Of a stretch of DNA of 43,507 bases, positions 29,045-38,400 are shown one piece after another. Position numbers and translations under genes: made by a program. The notes under the pieces are model-generated. The model ran no database searches. It had not been told where the DNA came from and saw nothing but the letters and a program-made list of their open reading frames with translations. Source of the stretch: Bacteroidales bacterium UBA2714 (GTDB lineage: Bacteria; Bacteroidota; Bacteroidia; Bacteroidales; P3); NCBI GenBank assembly GCA_002354035.1, contig DEKU01000071.1, forward strand, positions 112,766 to 156,272, written 5' to 3'. The first letter of the stretch is position 1. Every line of letters begins with the position of its first letter.

Positions 29045-30346
29045 ATGAAGAAGATTGTTGCCTCCCTACTGCTGCTTTTGCCCGCTTTGGTGTGGGGGCA
29101 GACAGATTATGTTCTTCTCAAAGGGCATGTGGTCTGCAAAGGAAAGGGCGTCCCCTATGCCACCCTGCAACTGAAAGGAACTTCGAAAGGGGTCACTTGC
29201 AACAATGCGGGTGAATATATGATGAAAGTGCCCATCGAACACCTGAACGACACGATGATGATACGCTCAGTGGGCTACCTGCCCAAGGAGGTGGCAGTGG
29301 AGAGACTGAGCAGCACCCATAAGATAGAACTTACGGAAAGCCTGGTAGTGCTGAAGGAGGTGAAGGTGTCCGACTTTAAATCGGGACGGAGCTTGTTGAA
29401 AGCGGCGATTGCAAAAATACCCCAAAACTATCACCAAGAGGCATCCCAGTCCACCTACTTCTACCGCGACTGGCGTGCAGTGGACGGAGAGTTATTCCTC
29501 TTTGACGAAGCGGTAATGCTGCTGAACCGCATAGGCTATGCCCACTTTGACGACAAGAAGACCTTCCGCTTCAGCACCGATGAGCGTGAGTTCGAGTCAG
29601 ACTATAAGACCCTGCTCAAACACCGCTTGCTGGTCTATGACCGCAACTTGGTCAGAGAGAAAACGGGCTTGGAAAGCGGGGCCAACAGGATGCTGGAATA
29701 TGCCGACAACGAGGAGTTTTTCGACCCCGTCTACACGCCTCAAGCCAATTACCTGCTGGCCGACCAAGTGTTGAAACGCATCCGCTTTGCCACAATCAAG
29801 GAATTTGAGGCGGGTGGCGAGGCTTTCTATCAGCTGCGTTTCGATATCCCGATGAATTCCATGCGGGGCGAATATATCATCCGCAAGAGCGATTTGGCCA
29901 TTGTGAAAATCGTATCAGCAAGGGCCCCCAAGAGCCGACGGCCAAAGGCCGAGGAGGTGTGGACTAACATCTTCTACAACCGCCTAACTTTCGAAGTGGA
30001 CTCGTCATTATGGAACTACGACGTGCGCGACGGGCATTACACCCTGACGCGCTATTACAATTACAGGATCTACCGTCTCGATGCGCAGAAAAGAAATCAT
30101 GTCGACAAGACCCTGAGATGGCAACTGTGTACCGACTGGGTGCTGACCGACTTCTCGAAGCAGGATTCCACCATCCACGAAGGCGACACGCTGGGCACCG
30201 AACCCATGCCCATAAGGGCAGCCTTCGGCGGAAGCCATTACAGCGCCGACTACTGGGGTCATTACAACAGCGTTGTCATCGACACACTCCCACTGCGCCT
30301 GTTACAAGAAAAACTTAATAAAACTCATTCCAATGAAAAACCATAG
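29045..30346 (+). CDS. Exported CarboxypepD_reg-like domain protein, copy 2
   Basis: The 433-residue protein has a signal peptide (MKKIVASLLLLLPALVWGQ). It aligns along its whole length with the protein at 27100: CKGKGVPYATLQLKGTSKG, YHQEASQSTYFYRDWRAVDG, LLKHRLLVYDRN, YTLTRYYNYRIYRLD and SVVIDTLPLRLLQEKLNKT. The regulatory-like beta-sandwich is at about 22-105. Function is unknown. The stop overlaps the start of the next gene by 14 nt, so those two are probably co-translated. It is one half of a duplicated divergent module whose hydrolase half at 28446-28960 has decayed. Confidence 0.83.
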   Translation: MKKIVASLLLLLPALVWGQTDYVLLKGHVVCKGKGVPYATLQLKGTSKGVTCNNAGEYMMKVPIEHLNDTMMIRSVGYLPKEVAVERLSSTHKIELTESLVVLKEVKVSDFKSGRSLLKAAIAKIPQNYHQEASQSTYFYRDWRAVDGELFLFDEAVMLLNRIGYAHFDDKKTFRFSTDEREFESDYKTLLKHRLLVYDRNLVREKTGLESGANRMLEYADNEEFFDPVYTPQANYLLADQVLKRIRFATIKEFEAGGEAFYQLRFDIPMNSMRGEYIIRKSDLAIVKIVSARAPKSRRPKAEEVWTNIFYNRLTFEVDSSLWNYDVRDGHYTLTRYYNYRIYRLDAQKRNHVDKTLRWQLCTDWVLTDFSKQDSTIHEGDTLGTEPMPIRAAFGGSHYSADYWGHYNSVVIDTLPLRLLQEKLNKTHSNEKP

Positions 30347-30851
30347 AATCATCATCACCGTTGTCGCATTGCTGGCATTCATCCCCGTCCGTGCACAGCA
30401 GCCGGAGTATCAGGACACCGTAGCCGTATACGGTGCTATCTCGAACCACAGCACAGGGAAGCCCGAACCCTACTGCACCATCCAATTCCTCGACCAAGAC
30501 CGATTGGTGGCCGGTACCCTGTGCGACGAAGAGGGATTCTTCCAGGTGGACGCCCTGCCCACAGGTTCCTACACATTGAAAGTGATGCTGAGCGGATTGA
30601 CATTGTACAAACAAGACCTCCTCATCGACGAGACTGCCAACCTCAACATCTCAGTCATTACCGACAGCGTCACCATCCGCATGCTGCCCGAAATCCATGT
30701 GGCCGACGCCGTACCCACTCATCAGCTACAGGAACAAGAACTCCTCATCACCTCGCCCAGAGATCCCCGCCTGTGGCATTTCAATTACCGCTGGTGGGTG
30801 CCAGGACCCAAGCCCGCGCCACACGAGGCAAGGCTCGACCTCTCACGTTAA
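30333..30851 (+). CDS. Small exported CarboxypepD_reg-like protein
   Basis: The start at 30333 (MKNHRIIITVVALLAFIPVRAQ) gives a signal peptide; the in-frame Met farther upstream does not. The 172-residue protein is mostly one regulatory-like beta-sandwich (about 30-115), with VAVYGAISNHSTGKPEPYC, GTLCDEEGFFQVDALPTGSY and TLKVMLSGLTLYKQDL. The tail is WHFNYRWWVPGPKPAP. Such domains often precede a TonB-dependent receptor, but here the protein ends without a barrel. It overlaps the previous gene by 14 nt and is likely its operon partner. Confidence 0.8.
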   Translation: MKNHRIIITVVALLAFIPVRAQQPEYQDTVAVYGAISNHSTGKPEPYCTIQFLDQDRLVAGTLCDEEGFFQVDALPTGSYTLKVMLSGLTLYKQDLLIDETANLNISVITDSVTIRMLPEIHVADAVPTHQLQEQELLITSPRDPRLWHFNYRWWVPGPKPAPHEARLDLSR

Positions 30852-31120
30852 TACCACCAACAAAGCAAGCACCGCGCCGTCCCCCGTGGCCAAACAACCC
30901 GCTTGACGGCTATCCGCCCACGCCCTCAAAACACCCCCTCGAGGCATTATCCTAATGCCCCCAGACAAATGGAGTGCAGTCCAAGGGATAAGAACCATCC
31001 TTGTGCGACCCGACTTGGCTATTGTGCCGATAGCGGACAATCAATGATGATTTTATCATCGTGTGATGCAATTTTTTTTCACAGCGACATACTAAAAGTG
31101 AAAAAAACACGTAGAAAAAA
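30852..31120. other. Gene-free stretch upstream of the second sigma gene
   Basis: No credible gene. Two small hairpins are visible: GGCATTA-TCC-TAATGCC near 30942-30958 and GATGA-TTTTA-TCATC near 31046-31060. The latter is followed 10 nt later by a run of eight or more T (near 31071-31079). The second hairpin could be part of a terminator for the 29045-30851 operon. Confidence 0.35.
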
Positions 31121-31151
31121 CTTGCTGATTGCAAAAAAATATGTATTTTTG
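31121..31151 (+). promoter_or_regulatory. Housekeeping promoter of the second ECF sigma gene
   Basis: CTTG (31121-31124), a 19-nt spacer, then TATTTTTG (31144-31151) followed by C, with a leader of about 75 nt. Confidence 0.75.
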
Positions 31152-31230
31152 CATTTTGAAAATAATAGAAACTAAAACGAACACTATCGAGAAAAGACTT
31201 ATCAGTTCAACAAATTAAACAGCGATAAGA

Positions 31231-31824
31231 ATGATAGACGCATCACTTACCACGCTCCCCGACAACGAGCTGATACAGGGTTATAGAGATGGCAATGCCG
31301 CCTGTTTCGATGTCCTCCTTGCCCGCTACCAGGCAAAGGTTTATGGCTACATTTTCTCGGTCGTCAAAGACAAAGATGTGGCCGACGACATCTTTCAGGA
31401 CACTTTCTTCAAGGTAGTGGCCACCATCAACGGCGGCGCCTACAAAGACGAGAACAAATTCATCCATTGGGTCATGCGCATAGCCCACAACCTCATTGTG
31501 GACTACTTCCGCCGCAACAGCAAGATGCCCATCGTCCCCAACCGTCCCGACTACGACATCGTCGACACACTCCAACTCCACGACGACAACGTCGAGCAAA
31601 GCATCATGCGCCAACAAACCAGCAGCAACATCCGCAAACTGGTCAAAATGCTGCCCCCCGAACAACGCCGCGTCGTCATACTCCGCCACTATGGCAAATG
31701 CGACTTCAAAGACATAGCCGCACGCACCGGCGTCAGCATCAACACCGCCTTGGGACGTATGCGCTACGCCATCATCAACCTCCGCCGTCTGGCCGAGGAA
31801 CACAACATGTTCGTCGAACTCTAA
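31231..31824 (+). CDS. ECF-family RNA polymerase sigma factor
   Basis: The 197-residue protein shows region 2 at about residues 25-100 (YQAKVYGYIFSVVKDKDVAD, DIFQDTFFKVV, FIHWVMRIAHNLIVDYFRR). Region 4 is at about 135-190 (LVKMLPPEQRRVVILRHYG and the helix-turn-helix FKDIAARTGVSINTALGRMR). No anti-sigma gene is adjacent, unlike the sigma factor at 5017. It is driven by a housekeeping-type promoter rather than by the ECF-like element. This argues for a different mode of control, perhaps constitutive expression or an unlinked anti-sigma factor. Confidence 0.94.
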   Translation: MIDASLTTLPDNELIQGYRDGNAACFDVLLARYQAKVYGYIFSVVKDKDVADDIFQDTFFKVVATINGGAYKDENKFIHWVMRIAHNLIVDYFRRNSKMPIVPNRPDYDIVDTLQLHDDNVEQSIMRQQTSSNIRKLVKMLPPEQRRVVILRHYGKCDFKDIAARTGVSINTALGRMRYAIINLRRLAEEHNMFVEL

Positions 31825-31920
31825 GCCCCACCCCAACACTACGGGCGACAGAACGGCTGCTGACGTAAGTCTGCACGCCAGTGTGTCATGGCTAAATAAG
31901 ACAGCGTAGAAGCAAGATTA

Positions 31921-31936
31921 AATGTTAATTAACATT
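31921..31936. promoter_or_regulatory. 16-bp palindrome overlapping a -33 position
   Basis: AATGTTAATTAACATT is a perfect palindrome whose right edge falls at the -33 position of the -7 box at 31957-31964. The placement suits an operator for a dimeric regulator of the short ORFs downstream. Confidence 0.5.
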
Positions 31937-31956
31937 CTGCCATACAATATTCGCAT

Positions 31957-31964
31957 TAGTTTTG
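31957..31964 (+). promoter_or_regulatory. -7 box for the short ORFs
   Basis: TAGTTTTG fits TAnnTTTG. The predicted transcript start would fall at about 31970, at or just before the ATG at 31972. Confidence 0.5.
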
Positions 31965-31971
31965 AGTTACT

Positions 31972-32037
31972 ATGGGTGAAATTTCAATCAAAAAGATAGA
32001 CATTAACCCATTGTTCAACTTAATTTGGCGCGTATGA
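31972..32037 (+). CDS. Very short ORF of 21 codons, possible leader peptide
   Basis: ATG at 31972 opens MGEISIKKIDINPLFNLIWR and one more residue, then TGA. The stop overlaps the ATG of the 54-residue ORF by 4 nt (ATGA), the usual arrangement for translational coupling. With the -7 box at 31957-31964 the message would be almost leaderless. There is no family evidence, so this is a possibility only. Confidence 0.25.
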   Translation: MGEISIKKIDINPLFNLIWRV

Positions 32038-32198
32038 TGCAGGACTACGAATTCAACCACAGCACAAATACATCCTTTGAAACTGTAGGCACACCCGTAC
32101 AACCGTCACCCGAAGTTGTACAAAACATACTCCAATTCGCACGGTGTTTTCAAAACATCCGCATGGGAGATGTGAAAATAAAAGTTTATCTCAATTAG
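32034..32198 (+). CDS. Small conserved-looking protein, 54 residues
   Basis: ATG at 32034 (or 32037) opens MMQDYEFNHSTNTSFETVG, then a Pro-rich turn (TPVQPSPEVVQNIL), an FARCFQN segment and the ending DVKIKVYLN. From memory it resembles very small Bacteroidales proteins with an HSxNT...VGTPxxPS...NILxFAR pattern, but I cannot verify that here. It has an upstream -7 box with a palindrome and a strong terminator right after the stop, which together support a real gene. Function is unknown. Confidence 0.6.
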   Translation: MMQDYEFNHSTNTSFETVGTPVQPSPEVVQNILQFARCFQNIRMGDVKIKVYLN

Positions 32199-32200
32199 TA

Positions 32201-32237
32201 AAAAGAAAAGCCCGACGCAATGTCGGGCTTTTCTTTT
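32201..32237. terminator. Bidirectional terminator between convergent genes
   Basis: AAAAGAAAAGCCCGAC (32201-32216), loop GCAAT, GTCGGGCTTTTCTTTT (32222-32237) is a perfect 16-bp stem with A- and T-rich flanks on both sides. It ends the short-ORF transcript on the plus strand and the ureohydrolase-like transcript on the minus strand. Confidence 0.88.
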
Positions 32238-32240
32238 GAG

Positions 32241-33419
32241 CTACTGGATGTTCAGCCGCTGATAGTATTTCATCCACAAGGCTGGAAGTTCCCCTTTCAG
32301 CGCTTGCAGGTAGTCGCCATACGTGCACGGCAGCATCAGCTGGGTGGAATAAATCTCTTGCAGCTCGCTGTTGTCGCATGGCACTTGCACCCACCACCTA
32401 TCACTCAGTTTGCTTTTAAAGAAGTTCATGTCTATCTCCGGCTCCTCCATCTTCACTATAAACCGTTTGCAATTCTCGGGGAAAAGCAACGGGTTGTCGT
32501 GCTGGCGCAGATAGTATCCCTCAATGAAATACCACAGTCCCTGCGCCACCATGTGGGCTGTCTGGCCACGGTTGTCGAATTGGGGGTTTACCTCAAAGAG
32601 ACCTAAGCAGCGGGTTTTGGCACTCATGCCCGCAAAACGCATCATCTGGCAGAACTCTTCGCCATAGAATCCATGGGGCGAGGGGTCCAGATTGCCTGGG
32701 GCGTCACTTTGCCGCACCGCTCCAAGGTCCACACTGACGAGGTCGGAGTTTCGAATCAGGGCTTCGGCGCGCGACATGTCTTGCTGCACCTCCCCCACTC
32801 TATAGGCGTCGAACTTCAGTTCTTCCATAAGCCTGACACTTTCGCTCCCCACAAAGTGGGTCTGATAGCCTATGTTAGCATTAAAAAACAGGTAGTTGGG
32901 GTTCTGCATGATGATATTTCGCAGCCATGTGCGCGAAGTGATATCATCATTGTGCTCCAGGTCGAAACGCGAGTCGATAGAGGCGATGTTGATAATCTGG
33001 TTCAGGTTCTCAAAGCCCTTGTAGGCTGCGAACGTCAGGTCCTGGCTACCACCCAGAAGAATGAGCGTGCTGCCACGCCTCACCACCTCGGCCAATACTT
33101 CAGCCACGGCATAATAGGTGTCTTCAGCGGTCTGCCCAAGTATTATGTTTCCGAGGTCTACGATGGCGGTGTCGGGATGGGGGACGGCCAGCCTGTAAAG
33201 GTAGCGGCGAATCTCATTGGGAGCATCTGCACATCCGGCGTTGTTTTCAGCCCCGCGGTCTTCTCCCACTCCCAGCATCACCAATCCATTGTCCGGGATT
33301 TCGGGGAGCCCCTCTTCGGGCGTGTGAGTCTCAATGCATGAACCCAATGTTATGGAAAACTCGCTGGGATAGTATCCCAGCGAGTTTGGCTGTACAGGAG
33401 ACAAATAATGGTCTAACAT
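32241..33419 (-). CDS. Arginase/formimidoylglutamase-fold protein with altered metal site
   Basis: The start at 33419 (MLDHYLSPVQPNSLGYY) is chosen because it lies 1 nt after the stop of the dipeptidase gene; an upstream Met at 33461 would overlap that gene. The 392-residue protein follows the ureohydrolase layout, but its metal motifs are changed. GGSQD (123-127) replaces GGDH(S), SIDSRFD (147-153) replaces DAHxD, and VSVDLGAV around Asp231 replaces SxDxDxxD. Several manganese ligands are therefore missing. It may bind metal differently, act on another substrate, or have a non-enzymatic role. The last about 70 residues (FIVKMEEPEIDMNFF to the end) extend beyond the core fold. It is coupled to the C69 dipeptidase gene. 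Confidence 0.82.
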   Translation of the reverse strand: MLDHYLSPVQPNSLGYYPSEFSITLGSCIETHTPEEGLPEIPDNGLVMLGVGEDRGAENNAGCADAPNEIRRYLYRLAVPHPDTAIVDLGNIILGQTAEDTYYAVAEVLAEVVRRGSTLILLGGSQDLTFAAYKGFENLNQIINIASIDSRFDLEHNDDITSRTWLRNIIMQNPNYLFFNANIGYQTHFVGSESVRLMEELKFDAYRVGEVQQDMSRAEALIRNSDLVSVDLGAVRQSDAPGNLDPSPHGFYGEEFCQMMRFAGMSAKTRCLGLFEVNPQFDNRGQTAHMVAQGLWYFIEGYYLRQHDNPLLFPENCKRFIVKMEEPEIDMNFFKSKLSDRWWVQVPCDNSELQEIYSTQLMLPCTYGDYLQALKGELPALWMKYYQRLNIQ

Positions 33420-33420
33420 A

Positions 33421-35193
33421 TCAGAAAGCTTGGCGGACCACATCGCCATGGTCGTTGACAATCATCTTATAGAACCATTGGGGGTATTCGGGCTGCATGG
33501 GGAAGGCGGCGTTGCCAGTCTCGGTGCGTTCAAACTTGCCGTCTTTCTCCTTCTTGATGTTGCCGTCGATATATTTGACAAGGAGATAGCGGTCAAGTTT
33601 ATTCCACGTCTTCATCATGCGCTCAGCCATACGGTTGGAGAAATCGTTGAGCTGGTGAGTCAGTGCCTCGTCGTTGTCGGCAAACTGACCGGCCTTGCCG
33701 TCAAAGCGGTTCACCTCTTTGATAAAATTGGTCTCCAGCTGTTTCTGTTCCTTCTGGAGGTCCACAATCATGTCGCTGTAGCGGCTGTAGACAAAGTTGG
33801 TCACACGGTTGAACAGCCAGAAAGCAGACGTCTCGCTATAGGTGAGCATGTCGCCGTTACCCTCGCGGAAACATTCGGGGATTATCGTAATACCGCAATA
33901 CATGGGGCAGTAGACGGTGCTGTAGGTGTCGTCCACACCAAACCAGAGGATGCCGCCCACTTTGGCAGGGAGCCAGCTGCGGCACTGTGCCACAAAGCTG
34001 AAACCAGTCTGCTGGGTCGAAGTAGCGCGCTCGTGCACATACTTCTGGCCGTCGACCTCAAAGCCCATCGGACGCCAGCGGTAGGGGCAGGCAAAGGGAC
34101 CGGCACCCATATCCTTGCTCATATCCATGGCCGTGCCCTCATAATGGTCGCGCATCAGGTTCATCACCTCTTGCACATCCACCTTGTGGGCAGGCTTAAT
34201 CCAAAGGGGCATACGCTCGGCCTTGGGGTCGCCCATGGCATATTTCTCATACTTGCGGGCCTCAGGGTTCACACGGTGGAACATGGCATACACACGGGCG
34301 TCGCAGCCACGGATGCCGCTGAACGTGAGGGGAGCGTAAGTGTCGCAGAAGGAAAACTCCTCGTCTTTGCCGTTGAACCATCCGCACGCACGGGCGTAGG
34401 TGATAACATCGGCGGAATAGACGCACTCAACCTCCGGCTCATAGATATAATCCATGTGATTGCTGCTGATCACGGTGTGCAGACCTTTGCCCTTGGTTTT
34501 CTTGAACTTCTTGCCCTCCAGGGGGAACTGGGTGATGCGGGCCTGGTTGGCATGACCGCTCACATAACCGTCGGGGATGCGGCGAGCCACCCAAACGGCT
34601 CCGTCTGTATACTTATACTTCAGCTTCTTGGCAACATCGGCCTTGACAGGGGCTGCACGCTTGCCGATAAGTTCGAGAATCCAAACTTCGTTGGGGTCGC
34701 AAATCGAGAAGCTCTCGCCTTCGCTGCAATAGCCATAGTCGGCCACCATCTTGGTCATCCAGTAGATGGCCTCGCGGGCGTTCTTGGCGCGTTGCAGGGT
34801 GACATAGATGAGCGAGCCATAGTCAATGCCCTTCACCTCGTCCTTCCAGCACTCCTCGCGGCCGCCGTATGTGGTTTCGCCTATCGCCAGCTGGTGCTCG
34901 TTCATGTTGCCCACCACACTGTAGGTGTGGGCCACCTGTGGAATCTCGAACAGCTTGCGGCCGCTGTCCCAGTCCACCAGCATAAACATCGTGCCGGCAG
35001 GATAGTCAGCCGCTTTGCGGTAATACAGCTCGCCATACAGCGTGTGGCTGTCGGCGGCATACGTAATCATTGTGCTGCCATCCTTCGTGGCACCTTTCGT
35101 AAACAGGAAATTCGTGCAGGCATCAGCCGTCGGGGCGGCCAACATGCTCAGTGAGAACAGGCCTGCTGCAATAATGGAGTTGAGTTTTCTCAT
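33421..35193 (-). CDS. Peptidase family C69 dipeptidase, exported, second copy
   Basis: The start at 35193 (MRKLNSIIAAGLFSLSML) opens a signal peptide of about 25 residues; the upstream frame extension runs toward the promoter. Cleavage after ADA would expose Cys26 in CTNFLFTKG as the N-terminal nucleophile. The 590-residue protein aligns with the C69 protein at 1893-3590 throughout: DGSTMITYAADSHT, GETTYGG, SGHANQARI, STQQTGFSFVAQCR, GGILWFGVDDTYST and the C-terminal WFYKMIVNDHGDVV. The expected role is extracytoplasmic dipeptide release. The ureohydrolase-fold gene starts 1 nt after its stop, suggesting linked amino-acid use. Confidence 0.92.
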   Translation of the reverse strand: MRKLNSIIAAGLFSLSMLAAPTADACTNFLFTKGATKDGSTMITYAADSHTLYGELYYRKAADYPAGTMFMLVDWDSGRKLFEIPQVAHTYSVVGNMNEHQLAIGETTYGGREECWKDEVKGIDYGSLIYVTLQRAKNAREAIYWMTKMVADYGYCSEGESFSICDPNEVWILELIGKRAAPVKADVAKKLKYKYTDGAVWVARRIPDGYVSGHANQARITQFPLEGKKFKKTKGKGLHTVISSNHMDYIYEPEVECVYSADVITYARACGWFNGKDEEFSFCDTYAPLTFSGIRGCDARVYAMFHRVNPEARKYEKYAMGDPKAERMPLWIKPAHKVDVQEVMNLMRDHYEGTAMDMSKDMGAGPFACPYRWRPMGFEVDGQKYVHERATSTQQTGFSFVAQCRSWLPAKVGGILWFGVDDTYSTVYCPMYCGITIIPECFREGNGDMLTYSETSAFWLFNRVTNFVYSRYSDMIVDLQKEQKQLETNFIKEVNRFDGKAGQFADNDEALTHQLNDFSNRMAERMMKTWNKLDRYLLVKYIDGNIKKEKDGKFERTETGNAAFPMQPEYPQWFYKMIVNDHGDVVRQAF

Positions 35194-35250
35194 ATTACTA
35201 TAATTTATTGTACTATTCAATAATAATTCTTGATACACACTTAGAGACTG

Positions 35251-35258
35251 CAAAGATA
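35251..35258 (-). promoter_or_regulatory. -7 box of the C69-ureohydrolase operon
   Basis: Minus-strand TATCTTTG followed by C, 57 nt upstream of the chosen start. The -33 region is AT-rich without a clear TTTG. Confidence 0.65.
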
Positions 35259-35411
35259 CAAAATATATTTAATCTAAGCAGAAAAAAACAATGGAAAAGG
35301 CACGGATTATGAACTCCAGCCCTGTTGCCAGCATCCGCCAGCAAGGCCTTAAACCCTAATCCTTAACCCTTTCCACCGCTTATGGCTGGTGGGGGGTAAT
35401 GTCCCTGTGGC

Positions 35412-38400
35412 CTATGGCACAACCACCTTCGTATGCTGCGTGTTGGCGCGGAACTCGGGTGCGTAGACGCTGTGCAGCGTGCCGATGCCGGTGCTGAATG
35501 AGCCGCTGTGACGCACCCACAGGTCGTACTCCACATAGTAGTGACCCTCGGCCAGGCGGTCGATGTAGCAGTCGGTGCGGTCGTCGCGCACATCAACGTA
35601 GTAGCGCAGGCCGTCGTTCCATTGCCAGCCACTGGTGGTGCTGACAGGTTCGAAGGCGGCGGCGCGCTGGTCGCGGAGCACCATGTTGTCCATATCGTGC
35701 TGGCAGTCGATGTCGATGTGAATGCGCACGCGGTCGCCCACGCGGAGTGTGCTTCCCTGCGTGAGGAGGGTGAGGCTTCCGTCGGGGTTCACACGGCTCA
35801 GGGTCTTGCGGAGCTTGATGCCTGTGCCGTTATACTGGATGCTGTCAATGGGTGTGTCGTGGCTGTGGAACACCGCGCCCCAGGCGGGCAAAGACGAGGT
35901 GGAGGCGAGCCGGAAATGGAGCATGCATGGACTGCCGCTGTCGGGGCAGCCTGTTATTGAGGGGATGGCCTCACCGGTGCGATTCTCGATGCTGATGGTG
36001 TCGCCGTTCAGGGTCAGCCGGATGCGTTGTTGGTTGGATTTGTCGTCAGTCTGGACTTCGGGTCGCCGCATCAGGGCGCGGAGGGCGGCGGCGGTGGCCA
36101 TGTCTGTGCGCCAAGCGGTGCCCTGCTTGGAGGTGAGCAGCCACTGCTGTATGCGGCTCACCGCCTCCCAGTCGTGCAACACGTCGGCCATCACCTCCAC
36201 CATCAGGGCGGCGGTCTCAATGGGGCGCTCATACCAGCCGTAGCCGCTCCTGTTGCTCGGCCAGTACATGCCCTTGTCGTCTTCCGTGCGGGCAGAGCCT
36301 TTGATGCGGTTGGCAAGGCGGCGGGCGTCGGCGGTGTCGCCCATGTGCAGCATCAGCAGGGCCAGCTGCCCTTGGGTGTGGAGGCTGGTGTAGTCCTTGT
36401 CACGCAGCTTGCACATGCGGTAGCAGAAGCGGTAGGCCTCCTGCGTGGCACTGTCGCACTGGTCGAGGGGCTTGACATCGAGGAACAGGCTGCGGGTGTA
36501 GAGCAGCGAAAGGCAGTCGTCGAACCACGGGAGGGAGCTGGTGCTCATCTTTTTGTCTGTATCCACAAGGAGCTTGTCGAGATAGGCTATGGCTTTTTCT
36601 CGCTGACGGTCATAGCGGTCGTAACTGCCCTCGGTTTGGACAAAGGGTGGGTAGGTGGCTAAGCGTTGCAGTATGGTCTCGGTGACGTAGCGGCTGGCAG
36701 TCTTGCCACCGGGCATCCAGCTCCATCCTCCCGACGCCTGCTGTGCTTGCATCAGGCGGCGCAGGTCGGCCTTGCAGCGTGCCAGGGCCTGCTTCTGCGC
36801 GTCGGGCAGGGTGTCGAGCTGCGCGGTGAGATGGTTGACATAAAGGCTGTTGGCCAAATATATATTGCCTGGCATGAGGAGGCGTTTGAAATGTGGCAGA
36901 GCATCTATGACGTATTGCAGAGGGTTGGCAGTGAAGGCGAGGGTGGTGCTGTCGCCCGGAGCCGGGGCAGGCAGGGCGATGTCGAAGGTGCAGACCACCT
37001 CCGTGCCGTCCGCACTGCCGGGAATATAAAGGAGGTGACTGGTGGTGATGCGCTCGCGGTTGGAGAGCACAGGCAGTGCGCCCTGCTCGCCATCGGCCCA
37101 GCCCGCCGCGTGGGCCATGACCTTATAGGTGGCCGCGTGCCAGTCGGTGGGTACAGCCAGACGCATGGTGGCTATGCCGCTGCTGTGCGGGGCAAGGGTG
37201 AGGGAGGTGGAGTATTCGTAGTTGGAGCTTTTTTGCGAGCTGTCGGCATCGGCCATCTCGAAGCCTACTGTCACCTCTACGGTGCTGTCGGTGAGGTTCG
37301 ATACCTTGGAGGGAATCACCACGGTGTCGCCCTGCCGCAGGAATCGGGGCATGAGGGGTTGCACCATCAGCTCGCGCTGCGAGTAGATGGTGCGGCCTAT
37401 GGTGCCTATCTGGAAGCGGTCGCTCCAGGCAAAGCCTCGCAGTTGCCACTGGGTGAGGGCATCGGGAAGGGTGAACTGGACGCTCAGGCGGCCCTCTTGG
37501 TCGCTGCGCAGGGCGGGTTCGAAAAAGGCAAGGGTGCTGAGGTTTTTGCGCATGGCGGTGGGGTGGTCGCCTGCCATCGAGCCGAAATTAAAGATGGTGG
37601 GTATCTCGGCAATGGCCTCTTTGGGTACATTCACTCCCGTGCGTTTGCGCATCGTCGCCATGCCATCCTCGCCACGGGTAATACCAGCTACTGAGGCCAC
37701 AAGATCCTCCATGCTGGTGCCCGGCATGTGCGAAATGTCGTCTGAGGTGAGGCGCATACCGCTCTCGGGTGCTCCAATCTCGATAACGGGAATCTGTGAA
37801 GTACCTATGCGAGGTGATTTTGATTCCAATATTTGTACTTCTTGCAGAGTGGAGGCAGAGGGCCGCAACGGTACGGTCCATGTGGTGATTTGATCCGACC
37901 GGATTACTACCTGACAATGGTAGTCCCAGTATCCCACCGTCGAAAACTTGATGTCGTACAGTCCGGCAGGGAGCCTTTTGAAAGAGAAATTCCCGTCCAT
38001 ATCGGCTGTGGTGCCCGCCACCCGATGGCCTTGTTGGCGCGCCACTATGTTGACAAAGGGCACTGGCTCCTGCGTCTTGGCATCCACCACCGTTCCCCGA
38101 AACAAGGCAGCCCCATAGCTGTTCAGCAGACGGTCGTAGAATGTTTTCCTGTCCATCAGCGCGAACCCCAACTGCGGCTGGTCCCACTTGGAGATTGACA
38201 TGATAGAATACTTGTTTGCCATCGTCGACAGTCTGGTTTCCAATATGTCGTCATTTTGCATGTAGGCGTTCTTTGTCCATGGCCAGAAACCAGCATTGAA
38301 GCTGCCGTATTGCTCTAACGAACGGTCGTAGAGGCTCAGGCAGAGGTTGGCGGCCACTGATGCGGAGTCGCCGTCGGCAATGCGGAAGGTCCACCGCTCC

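Noticed and set aside
33430..35154. A 574-codon plus-strand frame opposite the second C69 dipeptidase gene
   Set aside because: Same effect as above; the minus strand encodes a clear family protein with signal peptide and promoter.
35340..35372. TTAAACCCTAATCCTTAACCC as a telomere-like or tandem repeat
   Set aside because: Only irregular partial copies occur within about 25 bp; nothing supports a repeat array.
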